From QALR01 sp900552255 (GTDB lineage: Bacteria; Bacillota; Clostridia; Oscillospirales; CAG-272): a DNA stretch of 64,000 bases. Every line of letters begins with the position of its first letter. The stretch's first letter is position 1. A program made the translations under genes and the position numbers. The stretch spans positions 62,001 to 126,000 of the forward strand of contig DBFVEH010000021.1 of assembly GCA_048526005.1 (NCBI GenBank), in the 5' to 3' direction. Below the pieces are notes generated by a model, which saw only the letters and a list, made by a program, of their open reading frames with translations, made no database searches and had not been told where the DNA came from. Positions 1-7,609 of the stretch are shown here, piece by piece.

Positions 1-551
1 AAAAGCGCGGCGTCAAGCGTTGAGCCGTCGTCGACGATTTCATAAGAATCTCCGTCGGAGAGAAAATTCTCGCTGCCGTCCGCAAGGGTGATGAACACCT
101 TGTCTGCGCACTTGATATAGACGGCGGGACCATCCGTGCAGGAGATGGAGACGCCGTCGAATACGAGCTGGATCTTATCCGTCTTAGCCGCGTCTATGGT
201 CAGTGTGGCGTCGGGGGCGGAGCCTTTTACAAGATAGGTCCCGGCTGCGGTGATGGTCACATCCGCTCCGGTCGCCGCGGCTCCTTTGCCCGTCACACTG
301 CTTTCGTTATCGGAAAAGAGGATTTCCGTGGCGGAATTTTCGTCATATTCGGTGTTTTCATCCCGTCCTGAGAAAGAGAAATCCATGCCGTCCGTCTGTG
401 CGGAGTCGATGATCTCGGAAGCGGAGACGGAGCCGTCTGTGGATGAAGATGTTTCCGTGATCTGTCCCGGAACCTCCGAACACGAGGAAAGAAGCAGGGC
501 TGCCGCCATAGACAGCGACAGAAGCAGGGGAATTGCACGCCGTTTTTTCAT
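1..551 (-). CDS. Secreted carbohydrate-binding lipoprotein (Cthe_2159-like), N-terminal part
   Basis: The gene runs off the left edge, so only about 183 N-terminal residues are seen. The protein begins with a lipoprotein signal (MKKRRAIPLL, then a hydrophobic run ending LLLSSC with Cys at about 23), followed by a Ser/Thr-rich linker and a beta-rich region (DVTITAAGTYLVKGSAPDAT ... VFDGVSISCTDGPAVYIK). That pattern resembles the Cthe_2159 carbohydrate-binding family (DUF4353), which binds acidic polysaccharides on the cell surface. Its ATG overlaps the stop of the DUF4956 gene by 4 bases (ATGA), which implies translational coupling. VTC, DUF4956 and this family are often clustered. The family call is by recognition of the repeat style; the C-terminus is unseen. 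Confidence 0.75.
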   Translation of the reverse strand, partial: MKKRRAIPLLLSLSMAAALLLSSCSEVPGQITETSSSTDGSVSASEIIDSAQTDGMDFSFSGRDENTEYDENSATEILFSDNESSVTGKGAAATGADVTITAAGTYLVKGSAPDATLTIDAAKTDKIQLVFDGVSISCTDGPAVYIKCADKVFITLADGSENFLSDGDSYEIVDDGSTLDAAL

Positions 552-1216
552 AGCTCTTCACTCCTTTCGGCGGCTTCCATAATGGAGATTTCCAGATTGC
601 CGTTACGGCAGCGCAGCTCATCGATAAAGGCTTTGGCCGAATCGGCATTTTTTAATTCAATCCGGTAAAGAAGCTTGTAGAGACTTCCCATGTTGCTGGT
701 TTTGACGCTCAAAAGCTTCCGGCTGTTCGTATATTCGTCGAACAGATCGTCGAATGCGCCGCTGAAATTCAGGGTTTCCGGAACGGTTATGTGAAGCTCC
801 GTCATTTTTTCGCCGGGGATCCGGATGCTCATGACGAGGAGCATCACGGCACACACGATAACGGTGAAAACGACCGCGATTCCGACGTAGCCCGCAGCGC
901 AGGCAAGTCCTGCCGTCATGACAAAGAAAATCGAGACGATTTCCTTGGCCTTTCCCGCTACCGAACGAAAGCGGACGAGCGAGAAAGCGCCGGCGACGGC
1001 GATCCCCGTTCCGATATTGCCGTTTACCATGACGATGACGGTTTCGACGACTGCCGGCAGCAGAATGAGGCAGACGAGAAAGCTTTTGGAAATATGCGAA
1101 CGATAGGAGGCGGCGGCCGCCGCCGCGATTCCGCAGATCAGCGCAACCGCGGTGCAGATCAGATAATTTCCGATGGTGACGGTGCCGTTTGTGATGGATG
1201 CAAAGATATCAGGCAT
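548..1216 (-). CDS. DUF4956 integral membrane protein
   Basis: This is a 222-residue protein with four predicted membrane helices in the first 135 residues (starting at about 18, 45, 75 and 108), then a cytoplasmic alpha/beta domain. The membrane part contains a GIAVAGAFSLVRFRS segment, a hallmark of DUF4956, and the soluble part has the LNFSGAFDDLFDEYT region. Function is unknown, but the family is regularly found beside VTC-domain polyphosphate polymerases and CotH or carbohydrate-binding secreted proteins. It overlaps the VTC gene by 8 bases upstream and the lipoprotein gene by 4 bases downstream, so the three genes form one coupled operon. It may be the membrane partner of the polymerase (inference). 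Confidence 0.85.
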   Translation of the reverse strand: MPDIFASITNGTVTIGNYLICTAVALICGIAAAAAASYRSHISKSFLVCLILLPAVVETVIVMVNGNIGTGIAVAGAFSLVRFRSVAGKAKEIVSIFFVMTAGLACAAGYVGIAVVFTVIVCAVMLLVMSIRIPGEKMTELHITVPETLNFSGAFDDLFDEYTNSRKLLSVKTSNMGSLYKLLYRIELKNADSAKAFIDELRCRNGNLEISIMEAAERSEEL

Positions 1217-1940
1217 AGATAAAATCTCCTTTTTCGGCAGAGGATTTTGTTTCGGTAAGTCCCGTTAGATAAGCCGTGCCGTATTTAGAAAACGAGGTGG
1301 GAAAAATCCCGTTCTCATCGAGCGCGCGGGACAGCCATAAGGGCATGGCGCCTTCGGTTTTGATTTCCAAAAGGTGTTCGCCGCTGCGTATCAGCGGCTT
1401 GCCGGCGGTCCCGGCTTCCAAGGATACTTCCGTTTCTCGGTATCGGATGCCGGTGTCGAAGGTCAAGCGCAGATCGGGGGAGGCGGCGGAATAGAAAGCC
1501 TCGCGCTCATAGGAAAGGGAGATCCGCGGCGCAGGCCACCCGTAAAACTTCATCGTGCGGTCGATCTCCCGCATGATCTGCGTATCGGCGGGCTTTCTCG
1601 CGAATGCAAGATATTCCTTGGCTTCTCCGAGCGTCATGGCGACCCGGCGCTTGTATACGACGCCGTCGTATTTTTTCTTGATTTCAAGAAAAACCGTGCT
1701 TCCGACCTCCGGGACGCCATAGCTCCGCAGGCGCAGCTTTTCCTTATAGATATGCGCGTCGATGGAAGCTCGGATGATCCGATGGTCCGGCGTGTCGAGA
1801 TAGAGATTGCAGACGGTGCTTTTTCCGTGGGAGTCGGGTACGAGCCGGTCATGTATTTGTGAAAAAAATCGCGCATAGGTGTTCCCATCTAAGAGATATT
1901 TTTTTTCGACCCGTTTGAAAATACAGATATCGGACGGCAT
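1209..1940 (-). CDS. VTC-domain polyphosphate polymerase
   Basis: The 243-residue protein is a stand-alone VTC domain, the tunnel-shaped catalytic fold that makes polyphosphate from ATP in yeast Vtc4. Visible landmarks are the N-terminal FKRVEKKYLLD basic motif, YLDTPDHRIIRAS, the KEKLRLRSYG strand, FLEIKKKYDGVVYKRR, YEREAF, LLEIKTEG and the C-terminal SFSKYGTAYL. These supply the alternating Arg/Lys and Glu residues that line the tunnel. I place the start at 1940 because AAGGAGGAG sits 6 bases upstream; an ATG six codons earlier lacks a ribosome site. It is the first gene of a leftward operon with DUF4956 and a surface lipoprotein. The substrate has not been shown for this bacterial subtype. 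Confidence 0.85.
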   Translation of the reverse strand: MPSDICIFKRVEKKYLLDGNTYARFFSQIHDRLVPDSHGKSTVCNLYLDTPDHRIIRASIDAHIYKEKLRLRSYGVPEVGSTVFLEIKKKYDGVVYKRRVAMTLGEAKEYLAFARKPADTQIMREIDRTMKFYGWPAPRISLSYEREAFYSAASPDLRLTFDTGIRYRETEVSLEAGTAGKPLIRSGEHLLEIKTEGAMPLWLSRALDENGIFPTSFSKYGTAYLTGLTETKSSAEKGDFIYA

Positions 1941-1993
1941 GGTGCTCCTCCTTTTCATTTTGCTTTTTGATCGTGATTTGATTTTATCGCATG

Positions 1994-2039
1994 AAGCTGA
2001 AAAAAAGCTGAAAAAAGCATTTCAGCATTTTTTCAGCTT
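1994..2039. promoter_or_regulatory. Four-half-site operator between the VTC operon and the two-component system
   Basis: GCTGAAA occurs as a direct repeat at 1996-2002 and 2007-2013. Its complement TTTCAGC occurs at 2020-2026 and 2031-2037. Each pair is spaced exactly 11 bp and the whole is symmetric about 2016.5. Direct repeats one helical turn apart are the usual binding pattern of OmpR/PhoB-type regulators, so the adjacent regulator (2119-2802) is the natural candidate, able to act on both flanking promoters. The inverted arms could also form an RNA hairpin. Confidence 0.6.
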
Positions 2040-2054
2040 TTTCCTTTACAATGA

Positions 2055-2083
2055 TTGCGCATGGGGATGAGATCGGTTATAAT
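2055..2083 (+). promoter_or_regulatory. Promoter of the two-component system
   Basis: TTGCGC at 2055-2060, a 17-bp spacer and TATAAT at 2078-2083. It lies just downstream of the four-half-site operator, the position expected for activation by an OmpR-type regulator. Confidence 0.6.
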
Positions 2084-2118
2084 AAAATCGGGAATACATA
2101 GGAAGGAAGGCGACGGGC

Positions 2119-2802
2119 ATGCGCATATTGATTGTAGAAGATGAAAAAAGGCTCGCCGATGCGTTGCGGCAGATCCTTTTGGAGCAAAAGTATTTGGTGG
2201 ACGTCGTTTTGGACGGCAGGGAGGGCTATGAATACGCCAAAAGCGGGATCTACGACTGCATGATCCTCGACATCATGATGCCGCATATGACAGGCTTTGA
2301 GGTGGTTTCCGCCCTGCGGCAGGATAAAATAGGAACGCCGGTGCTGATGCTGACCGCCCGGGACACGGTCCCCGATAAGGTAAGAGGGCTTGACGCCGGC
2401 GCGGACGATTATATGACAAAGCCCTTTTCGCCGGAGGAGCTGCTCGCGCGCGTTCGGGTGCTGTCGCGGAGAAAAGGCGAGGTGGTGCTGGACGAGATGC
2501 GGTTTGCCGATATCCTCTTCAATCAGTCGAGTGCGGAGCTTTCCTGTGCGGCGGCCACAAGGAGCATCCGTCTGAATTATAAGGAAGCGGAGATGATGAA
2601 GCTCTTTTTATCGAGGCCGGAGGGGATTTTATCCAAGGATGAGCTGATCACCAAGATATGGGGATATGATTCCGATGCGGGAGATAACAACGTCGAGGCT
2701 TATGTGTCGTTTCTTCGGAAAAAGCTTCTGTATGTAGGCTGCAAAACCGAGATCGTTTCCATCAAAAAGGTCGGATATAAGCTTGAGGTGCCGGAATGTT
2801 AA
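2119..2802 (+). CDS. OmpR-family response regulator
   Basis: A 227-residue response regulator. The receiver domain (1-118) has the acidic pocket VEDE near residue 8, the phospho-acceptor Asp51 in LDIMMP, Thr79 and Lys101 (MTKPF). The C-terminal winged helix (about 125-225) shows the KEAEMMKLFLSRPEGILSKD and VEAYVSFLRKK regions of the OmpR effector domain. It overlaps the histidine kinase gene by 7 bases, so the two are cognate partners. The divergent VTC operon and the 11-bp-spaced operator suggest that the system controls polyphosphate or envelope functions (inference). The signal is unknown. Confidence 0.95.
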   Translation: MRILIVEDEKRLADALRQILLEQKYLVDVVLDGREGYEYAKSGIYDCMILDIMMPHMTGFEVVSALRQDKIGTPVLMLTARDTVPDKVRGLDAGADDYMTKPFSPEELLARVRVLSRRKGEVVLDEMRFADILFNQSSAELSCAAATRSIRLNYKEAEMMKLFLSRPEGILSKDELITKIWGYDSDAGDNNVEAYVSFLRKKLLYVGCKTEIVSIKKVGYKLEVPEC

Positions 2803-4022
2803 AAAAGCTGAAGCATAAATTTATTCTCATCAATATGCTGATGGTCGGAGTGGTGGTCATCTTCATTTTTACGGCGGTCTGTATTTTGACGTATCGCTCC
2901 GAAAAAAACGAGATCAAGCGTTCGCTTGAACAAGTGATTTCTCTCAAAGGAAAGGACGAAATCCATATCGGCGGCAGCGCGCCGGAAATCGGCGGCATGC
3001 CTTTGCCGTATGTATACGCCTTTTCCGTGCTTGTGGATGAGAATGGGGAGATCACGGAGCGTTATGAAAACGGCGCGGATATGGAGGATGAAGTCCTTGC
3101 AAGTGCGGTCGGGCTTGTCATGGACAGCGATGCTCAGAGCGGGACGCTCCGGAGCTTCGCGCTGATCTATATGAAAAAGAATATCCCGAATGGTACCGTG
3201 ATCGCGTTTGCTTCTCTTGAACCCTTGAAAATCACCATGAAAAATACGATTTTGATTTCCGTTGCCGCCTGTCTTGCCAGTCTTTTGATCTTTCTGTATG
3301 TCAGCAATGTTTTGGCCGGCTTTGCCATAAAGCCGATTGCGGCGGCATGGCAGCAGCAGAAGCAGTTTGTGGCCGACGCCTCGCACGATCTGAAAACGCC
3401 TTTGACCGTGATCCTTGCCAACACGGGCATTTTGATGTCGCACAAGGAGCAGACTTTGGAATCCCAGCTCAAATGGATCGAGAGCACCGAGGAGGAGGCG
3501 CAGTATATGCGGGGACTTGTAGACCGCATGTTGGAGCTTGCCAAATCCGAGGATATGGGGACAACGGCTATGCTTTCCGATCTCGACATCAGCGAGCTTT
3601 CCCAGCGTGTCATCCTGCAATTTGAGCCGGTGGCCTTTGAGAGGCAGGTAACGCTCGAAAGCGATATCGCGCCGGACGTCCGTATCAAAGCGGAGATGGA
3701 ATCTTATGTCCGTCTTATCCATATCTTGATCGACAACGCGATCAAATACAGTCCCGAAGGCGGACATGTCATCGTGCGCCTTTCCGCGGCTAAGCAGGCG
3801 GCAAAGCTTTCGGTCCACAACGAAGGAGATGCGATACCGGCGGAGGATCTTCCGCATATTTTCGAGCGGTTTTATCGGGCGGATAAGGCGAGGGGCACCG
3901 GCGGCTACGGACTCGGTCTTTCCATTGCCAAAAATATTGCCGAGGCGATGGGCGGTAAGATCAGCGCGGAGAGCAGTCCTGCGCGCGGAACGGTCTTTAC
4001 GGTTTTGTTTGGAAGATTATAA
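2796..4022 (+). CDS. Sensor histidine kinase
   Basis: A 408-residue membrane kinase. Membrane helices lie at about 9-32 and 150-172, enclosing a roughly 115-residue extracytoplasmic sensor that includes PEIGGMPLPYVYAFSVLVDE. A HAMP-like linker is short or missing. The HisKA domain has the phospho-acceptor His197 (ADASHDLKTPLT), and the ATPase domain has the N box (LIDNAIKYSP), F box (HIFERFYR) and G box (GLGLSIAKNIAEAMGG). It is translated from an overlap with the regulator gene and ends just before an intrinsic terminator, closing a two-gene operon. The ligand cannot be read from the sequence. Confidence 0.95.
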   Translation: MLKKLKHKFILINMLMVGVVVIFIFTAVCILTYRSEKNEIKRSLEQVISLKGKDEIHIGGSAPEIGGMPLPYVYAFSVLVDENGEITERYENGADMEDEVLASAVGLVMDSDAQSGTLRSFALIYMKKNIPNGTVIAFASLEPLKITMKNTILISVAACLASLLIFLYVSNVLAGFAIKPIAAAWQQQKQFVADASHDLKTPLTVILANTGILMSHKEQTLESQLKWIESTEEEAQYMRGLVDRMLELAKSEDMGTTAMLSDLDISELSQRVILQFEPVAFERQVTLESDIAPDVRIKAEMESYVRLIHILIDNAIKYSPEGGHVIVRLSAAKQAAKLSVHNEGDAIPAEDLPHIFERFYRADKARGTGGYGLGLSIAKNIAEAMGGKISAESSPARGTVFTVLFGRL

Positions 4023-4035
4023 AAAAACAAAGATA

Positions 4036-4064
4036 CAAGGCAGGGTATCATCCCTGTCTTTTTT
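4036..4064 (+). terminator. Terminator of the two-component operon
   Basis: GGCAGGG, a 6-base loop and CCCTGTC followed by TTTTTT, starting 14 bases after the kinase stop codon. Confidence 0.8.
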
Positions 4065-4255
4065 GCGCGTTCATTTAACTGCCGAGGTCATGCTGTTTCC
4101 GGTCGATTCAGCGATGGATAGGGCTTATAGGAAATATAAGGCGCCTCTTTTTTTAAAATTTTTATAAATTTCTTTTTTAGTCGTGTTTGGAATAAATTTG
4201 TCGCTTTCCGTATGGTAATGTAAATATATGTTATATTAGTAAGGAGAAGGCAAAT

Positions 4256-4501
4256 ATGAGAATGTTGATTAAAAATGGGAAAATCAATTCCTGCGGCGAA
4301 CGAATCAAAGAACTAAGGCAGACGCTTGGGATTTCGCAGAATGATTTGGCGGTGAAGCTTCAGCTTGTCGGACTCGGCATCACGCAGAAAACGATCAGCA
4401 GGATCGAAACGGGAGATCGTGTCGTCCCCGACTATGAACTGAAATATTTCGCGGAAGCCTTGGGCGTATCGGTAGGCTTTTTGCTGGGGCTGGAATCATA
4501 A
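4256..4501 (+). CDS. Small XRE-family (Cro/CI type) regulator
   Basis: An 81-residue single-domain helix-turn-helix protein: GERIKELRQTLGISQNDLAVKL ending near residue 36, then TQKTISRIETGDRVVPDYEL as the recognition part and the typical tail YFAEALGVSVGFLLGLE. It has a good ribosome site (AAGGAG, 9 bases before ATG). It lies just outside the left end of the tRNA-Thr island, so it may be a host gene or a relic of an older insertion. Targets are unknown. Confidence 0.85.
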   Translation: MRMLIKNGKINSCGERIKELRQTLGISQNDLAVKLQLVGLGITQKTISRIETGDRVVPDYELKYFAEALGVSVGFLLGLES

Positions 4502-4579
4502 AAGGATGTGGAAGAGGAAAGCGGCGCTCTCCTTTTTCGGATTCTATCTGCTTGATCGTATACATAAAAGGAAAAAATC

Positions 4580-4608
4580 AAAAACCCTTGCCGGAGCAAG
4601 GGTTTTTT
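4580..4608 (-). terminator. Original tRNA-Thr terminator, now displaced
   Basis: CCCTTGC, loop CGGA, GCAAGGG: a perfect 7-bp stem flanked by A and T runs, lying 3' of the tRNA fragment on the minus strand. In the right-hand copy T10537 breaks one of these pairs. Confidence 0.7.
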
Positions 4609-4610
4609 CA

Positions 4611-4655
4611 TGGAGCTGATAGCCGGAATCGAACCGGCGACCTCATCCTTACCAA
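4611..4655 (-). pseudogene. tRNA-Thr 3'-half fragment in the left attachment repeat
   Basis: This matches the 3' part of the intact tRNA-Thr at 10547-10622 from the anticodon loop through the T arm, acceptor strand and encoded CCA. No 5' half is present, so it is not a functional tRNA. Confidence 0.88.
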
Positions 4656-4770
4656 CTATAAATTTCACTTCTTGTCATTTGTGTTAAAGTCTGTTTTTCT
4701 TAGGTTTTATGCGGGTTTTGAGGTTTTCACTTTTTGTGACATTTTGTGATTTTGGACATTGTTTCGTGAA

Positions 4771-4794
4771 AATAATGCCCAAATAATGCCCAAG
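4771..4794. repeat. Inner 24-bp repeat, left copy (possible integrase arm site)
   Basis: Identical to 10441-10464 and built from two tandem copies of ATAATGCCCAA. It lies between the left attachment repeat and the integrase stub. Paired short repeats just inside both ends are what arm-type binding sites of tyrosine recombinases look like; that role is inference. Confidence 0.6.
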
Positions 4795-4800
4795 AAATCG

Positions 4801-4945
4801 CTATGCTTGCAATTCAGATTTGTCCTGATTTCGGCTGCCGAAAACCCGCTCAAATGTATCGCTTGCTTCTTCGTCTTTCTTTTTGAGAGCGTGTGCGTAA
4901 ATGTTCATCGTTGACGACGCTTTCCGATGCCCGAAAGCGGTTGAT
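4801..4945 (-). pseudogene. Tyrosine recombinase (integrase), C-terminal remnant
   Basis: Read on the minus strand and ending at the TAG at 4801, the frame gives a typical integrase C-terminus: VSTAFGHRKASSTMNIYAHA, then LKKKDEEASDTFERVFGS. It contains the GH box and the catalytic Tyr of the T-x3-Y-x-H motif. Upstream of about 4945 the resemblance ends and the opposite strand becomes a replication-gene fragment. The catalytic Arg box and all other domains are therefore gone, apparently by an internal deletion. Confidence 0.8.
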
Positions 4946-4947
4946 AC

Positions 4948-5204
4948 AAACGCGATTGAAAAGCTATTCGCCCGAACAGATTAGAGTTGTGTTTGAAAAG
5001 GCGGAAGCGAGCAGCTTTCTCCGAGGAGAAAAAGGCGGAGAAAAGGGAACATTCAAAGCATGTTTTGACTGGCTCATGAAAGACGCGAACTTTGCCAAGA
5101 CGCTTGACGGCAATTATGACGACAAGATCGCCGTGGGTTCCTCTCGAAAGGCAGACGAACTTGACGGGATTTTTCAGCTGCCCGTCGGAGAACAGGGGGA
5201 AGCG
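4948..5204 (+). pseudogene. Phage/plasmid replication protein, C-terminal remnant
   Basis: The frame reads KRLIQTRLKSYSPEQIRVVF, EKAEASSFLRGEKGG, TFKACFDWLMKDANFAKTLD and GNYDDK. This is the usual C-terminal signature of DnaD-like or RepA-type initiation proteins of Clostridial phages and conjugative elements. The N-terminal domains are missing, since the start would lie inside the integrase stub. The frame continues without a stop into the next small gene at 5205, so a joined product is formally possible. The junction near 4945 fits one deletion that fused the ends of two unrelated genes. Confidence 0.6.
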
Positions 5205-5441
5205 ATGAAGCATTATGAATCAAAATCCGCTTTATGCCCGTTTTATCACAGTGAGGAGGCACGCGCCATTCACTGCGAGGGCACCGAGGACAACAATGTC
5301 TTGCATCTGATTTTTTGGTCGCCGGAGAGCAAACAGAAATACGAGGAGCGATTTTGCTGTGCTGCTTTTGCAAAGTGCCGTCTCTGCGGAATGCTGTATC
5401 AAAAATACGGGGACGAATGGAACGTTGGAAATATGGATTAA
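5205..5441 (+). CDS. Small cysteine-rich phage-type protein
   Basis: A 78-residue protein with Cys pairs in CPFYHSEEARAIHCEG and FCCAAFAKCRLCGMLYQKYG, a pattern suggesting a zinc-binding fold. Similar small proteins are common beside replication and DnaC-like genes in Clostridial mobile elements; no function is known to me. I chose the ATG at 5205 because AGGGGGAAG precedes it and the conserved part begins there, although the frame is open further upstream into a degraded gene. The next gene (DnaC-like) follows after about 110 bases. Confidence 0.55.
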   Translation: MKHYESKSALCPFYHSEEARAIHCEGTEDNNVLHLIFWSPESKQKYEERFCCAAFAKCRLCGMLYQKYGDEWNVGNMD

Positions 5442-5549
5442 GATCGTCGCGCCTCGATTGTTCTCGGAGTAAATCGGGAATGTACGACCGCATACGAACG
5501 CATACGGAAATCAAAAATAAAAAATTCATAACACAGAAAGGACAAGAGC

Positions 5550-6407
5550 ATGGAGGAAAGAGAAACATTCACAATGGAGGACGCAATCGGGGACATGATG
5601 AGAGGCATAGAAAAGAAAGCCAAGGCGACGAACCCGCCGGATCCGGAGGATTACATCGGCGACGACGGTCTGCTGTATTGCGGAAAATGTCATACACCGC
5701 GTCAGATTCTTTATCATGGGCGCATCGGTCACGTTATGTGCGATTGCCGTGAAAGAGCACAGAAAGAAAAAGAAATGATGAAGCGGGAAAAAGAACGCGA
5801 GGAATTTGTGAACCGTCTGCGCTGCGACTGCTTTCCCGAAAGCGAAATGGGCGAATGGACGTTTGAGAACGACGACGGGCTGAATCCGAAAAACATTGAA
5901 ACGGCACGGAAATATGTAGAGAATTTCGACAAAATGAAAAGCGACGGGATGGGACTGCTGCTCTATGGGGAACCGGGCACCGGAAAGACCTATCTTGCCG
6001 CCTGCATTGCAAACGCGTTGATCGAGCAGTGCCATCGGGTACATATGACAAATTTCTCGCGCATCGTCAATCTGATTCAGGGCCGTTTCGAGGGAAGGCA
6101 GGCTTATATCGACAGCTTGAACCGCTATTCGCTCCTGATTTTGGACGATCTCGGCATCGAGCGCAAGACAGGATATATGCAGGAGAATATTTACACGATT
6201 ATCGACAACCGGTATCGGATCGGCTTGCCGATGATTATCACGACCAACCTGACAAGGCAGGATTTCGTAACGGATGACATCACCTTGAAACGCATTTATG
6301 ACCGCATTTTAGAGCGGTGCATTCCGGTGGAAGTGACTGGAACCAATCGCCGATATGCAAACGCAAGGCAGGATATGGAGAGTGCGCGCCGCCTTTTGGG
6401 ACTGTGA
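5550..6407 (+). CDS. DnaC/IstB-like ATP-binding helicase loader
   Basis: The 285-residue protein has a four-Cys region near residues 48-71 (YCGKC ... CDCRE), a basic coiled-coil linker and an AAA+ domain. Walker A is GEPGTGKT near residue 137 and Walker B is LLILDDLG near 203, with a sensor-like MIITTNLT. This is the DnaC-type loader that places the replicative helicase on an element's origin. It belongs to the island's replication module together with the remnant at 4948. The ribosome site AAAGGAC precedes the ATG. It appears intact although its partner initiator gene is truncated. Confidence 0.85.
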   Translation: MEERETFTMEDAIGDMMRGIEKKAKATNPPDPEDYIGDDGLLYCGKCHTPRQILYHGRIGHVMCDCRERAQKEKEMMKREKEREEFVNRLRCDCFPESEMGEWTFENDDGLNPKNIETARKYVENFDKMKSDGMGLLLYGEPGTGKTYLAACIANALIEQCHRVHMTNFSRIVNLIQGRFEGRQAYIDSLNRYSLLILDDLGIERKTGYMQENIYTIIDNRYRIGLPMIITTNLTRQDFVTDDITLKRIYDRILERCIPVEVTGTNRRYANARQDMESARRLLGL

Positions 6408-6856
6408 ACACAGAGACAGAACGCGGCGGAACGATTCGGATTGCCGAAAGAGATGATTTGAGACGAGACCGGCAATAAAAAAACATCTCTCCTCTTTTCC
6501 GCGAAAATATGACGCGATCAGGTGGCGGGAACCTATGCACGGTGGATCCGGCGAAAGCGGCATACGTCACCGGCATAAGCCTGTGAAATCGAAACATTAC
6601 GAAACACATAAAAAAGACAAAAAGAGCGGGGATTTTCCCGCTCCGTTTTGCTTTATGTGGCTATTCCCGCTCATGGAAGATTTTCATGGATATGCAAATG
6701 GAGCGATTTAAGGCATCTGTAACGCAACGAAATTAAATGTATATCTTTTTACATTGAAATACAAGAAAATGCGTCTACATGGCTTATGGACGCTCATTTT
6801 GCGTTCTACGCAGCCGTTGCCTATTGCAAAAGCCGCGGGGAGAATGGATGATGCCC
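6408..6856. other. Gene-poor stretch inside the island
   Basis: A 24-codon frame (6404-6478, GTG start overlapping the loader stop) could be the start of a lost gene, but nothing recognisable follows. The rest holds a terminator at 6624-6650 and AT-rich sequence after 6700. I see no supported gene. Confidence 0.5.
6624..6650. terminator. Intrinsic terminator after the loader operon
   Basis: GAGCGGG, 6-base loop, CCCGCTC, then CGTTTTG on the plus strand and an A-rich left flank, so it may work in both directions between the loader and the convergent Fic operon. Confidence 0.65.
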
Positions 6857-7597
6857 TTATTTTCCCGCTTGTCGGATGACGGTCATATACAAATCAAGTT
6901 GTTTATCTTCCAGCGTTCCCACGAGCTCGGCAAATGGCTCGATGTTTCCGTCGAGCGCGTATATCTCCAATTTCTCAAAGTAGGAAAGGCGATCCTCTTT
7001 CGGAATTGAAACAGGCAAGAATCCGTCCTGCATCAACTGATAATTCATGAGCAGGCGCGCCGTTCTTCCGTTTCCGTCGACAAAGGGATGAATCTTGACA
7101 AATTCGGCATGCGTCCATGCTGAAAGATATATGGCATCAAGACCGCGCTTCTCGGTCAAGTCCGTGTAAAACGTCTTGATCTGACGATACATCTCATTCG
7201 GCGACGGCGGCGTATGGCGCGCACCGGAGATATATACGTCGACATTTCGGTAAATTCCCCCTGTTATGATGTTTTCCATCAGCAGTGCGTGAATGTCTTT
7301 GACTGCGTTTTCATCAAGAGGTTTGTCCTCTGTAATGCGCCTTTTCACATAATCGAAAGCTTTCTTGTGGTTTATGACCTCGTATATTTCGCGCAACTCT
7401 TTCCCGCCGATGGATACCTGATCTTCGAGCAGGAGCTTGGTTTCCATCAGGGAAAGCGTGTTGCCCTCAATCGCGGTGGAATTGTGCGTATATTCGATCT
7501 CAAAGGCGCTCATGTAATTTTCATATACAGCGCGCGGCAGGGCATGGATATTGTCTTTGATAAACGCTTTTTTCTGCTGTAACTGCTCTGTGTTCAT
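6857..7597 (-). CDS. Fic-family AMP-transferase (Fic 1)
   Basis: A 246-residue Fic protein with the complete active-site motif HPFVDGNGRTAR from His170. Fic enzymes usually transfer AMP from ATP to a hydroxyl of a target protein. An N-terminal inhibitory helix is present: STAIEGN at residues 40-46 fits the (S/T)xxxE(G/N) motif whose Glu blocks productive ATP binding, so this is a self-inhibited, single-chain Fic. The ribosome site GGAGG lies just before the ATG. It is the last gene of the RHH-Fic3-Fic2-Fic1 operon, 12 bases after Fic2. The target protein is unknown. Confidence 0.92.
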   Translation of the reverse strand: MNTEQLQQKKAFIKDNIHALPRAVYENYMSAFEIEYTHNSTAIEGNTLSLMETKLLLEDQVSIGGKELREIYEVINHKKAFDYVKRRITEDKPLDENAVKDIHALLMENIITGGIYRNVDVYISGARHTPPSPNEMYRQIKTFYTDLTEKRGLDAIYLSAWTHAEFVKIHPFVDGNGRTARLLMNYQLMQDGFLPVSIPKEDRLSYFEKLEIYALDGNIEPFAELVGTLEDKQLDLYMTVIRQAGK

Positions 7598-7609
7598 GTT
7601 CCCGCCTCC

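Larger units (their letters stand above)
4571..4655. repeat. Left attachment-site repeat
   Basis: 85-bp direct repeat with 10507-10591, one mismatch (G4601 versus T10537). It contains a 45-base piece of the tRNA 3' half (4611-4655) and the terminator hairpin. Identity stops sharply at 4655 in the anticodon arm. By geometry this copy is the original host 3' end displaced by the insertion. Confidence 0.88.

Noticed and set aside
4552..4749. Short plus-strand frame across the tRNA fragment
   Set aside because: It reads through the tRNA and hairpin repeat (SRNRTGDLILT is the translated T arm), so it is not a gene.
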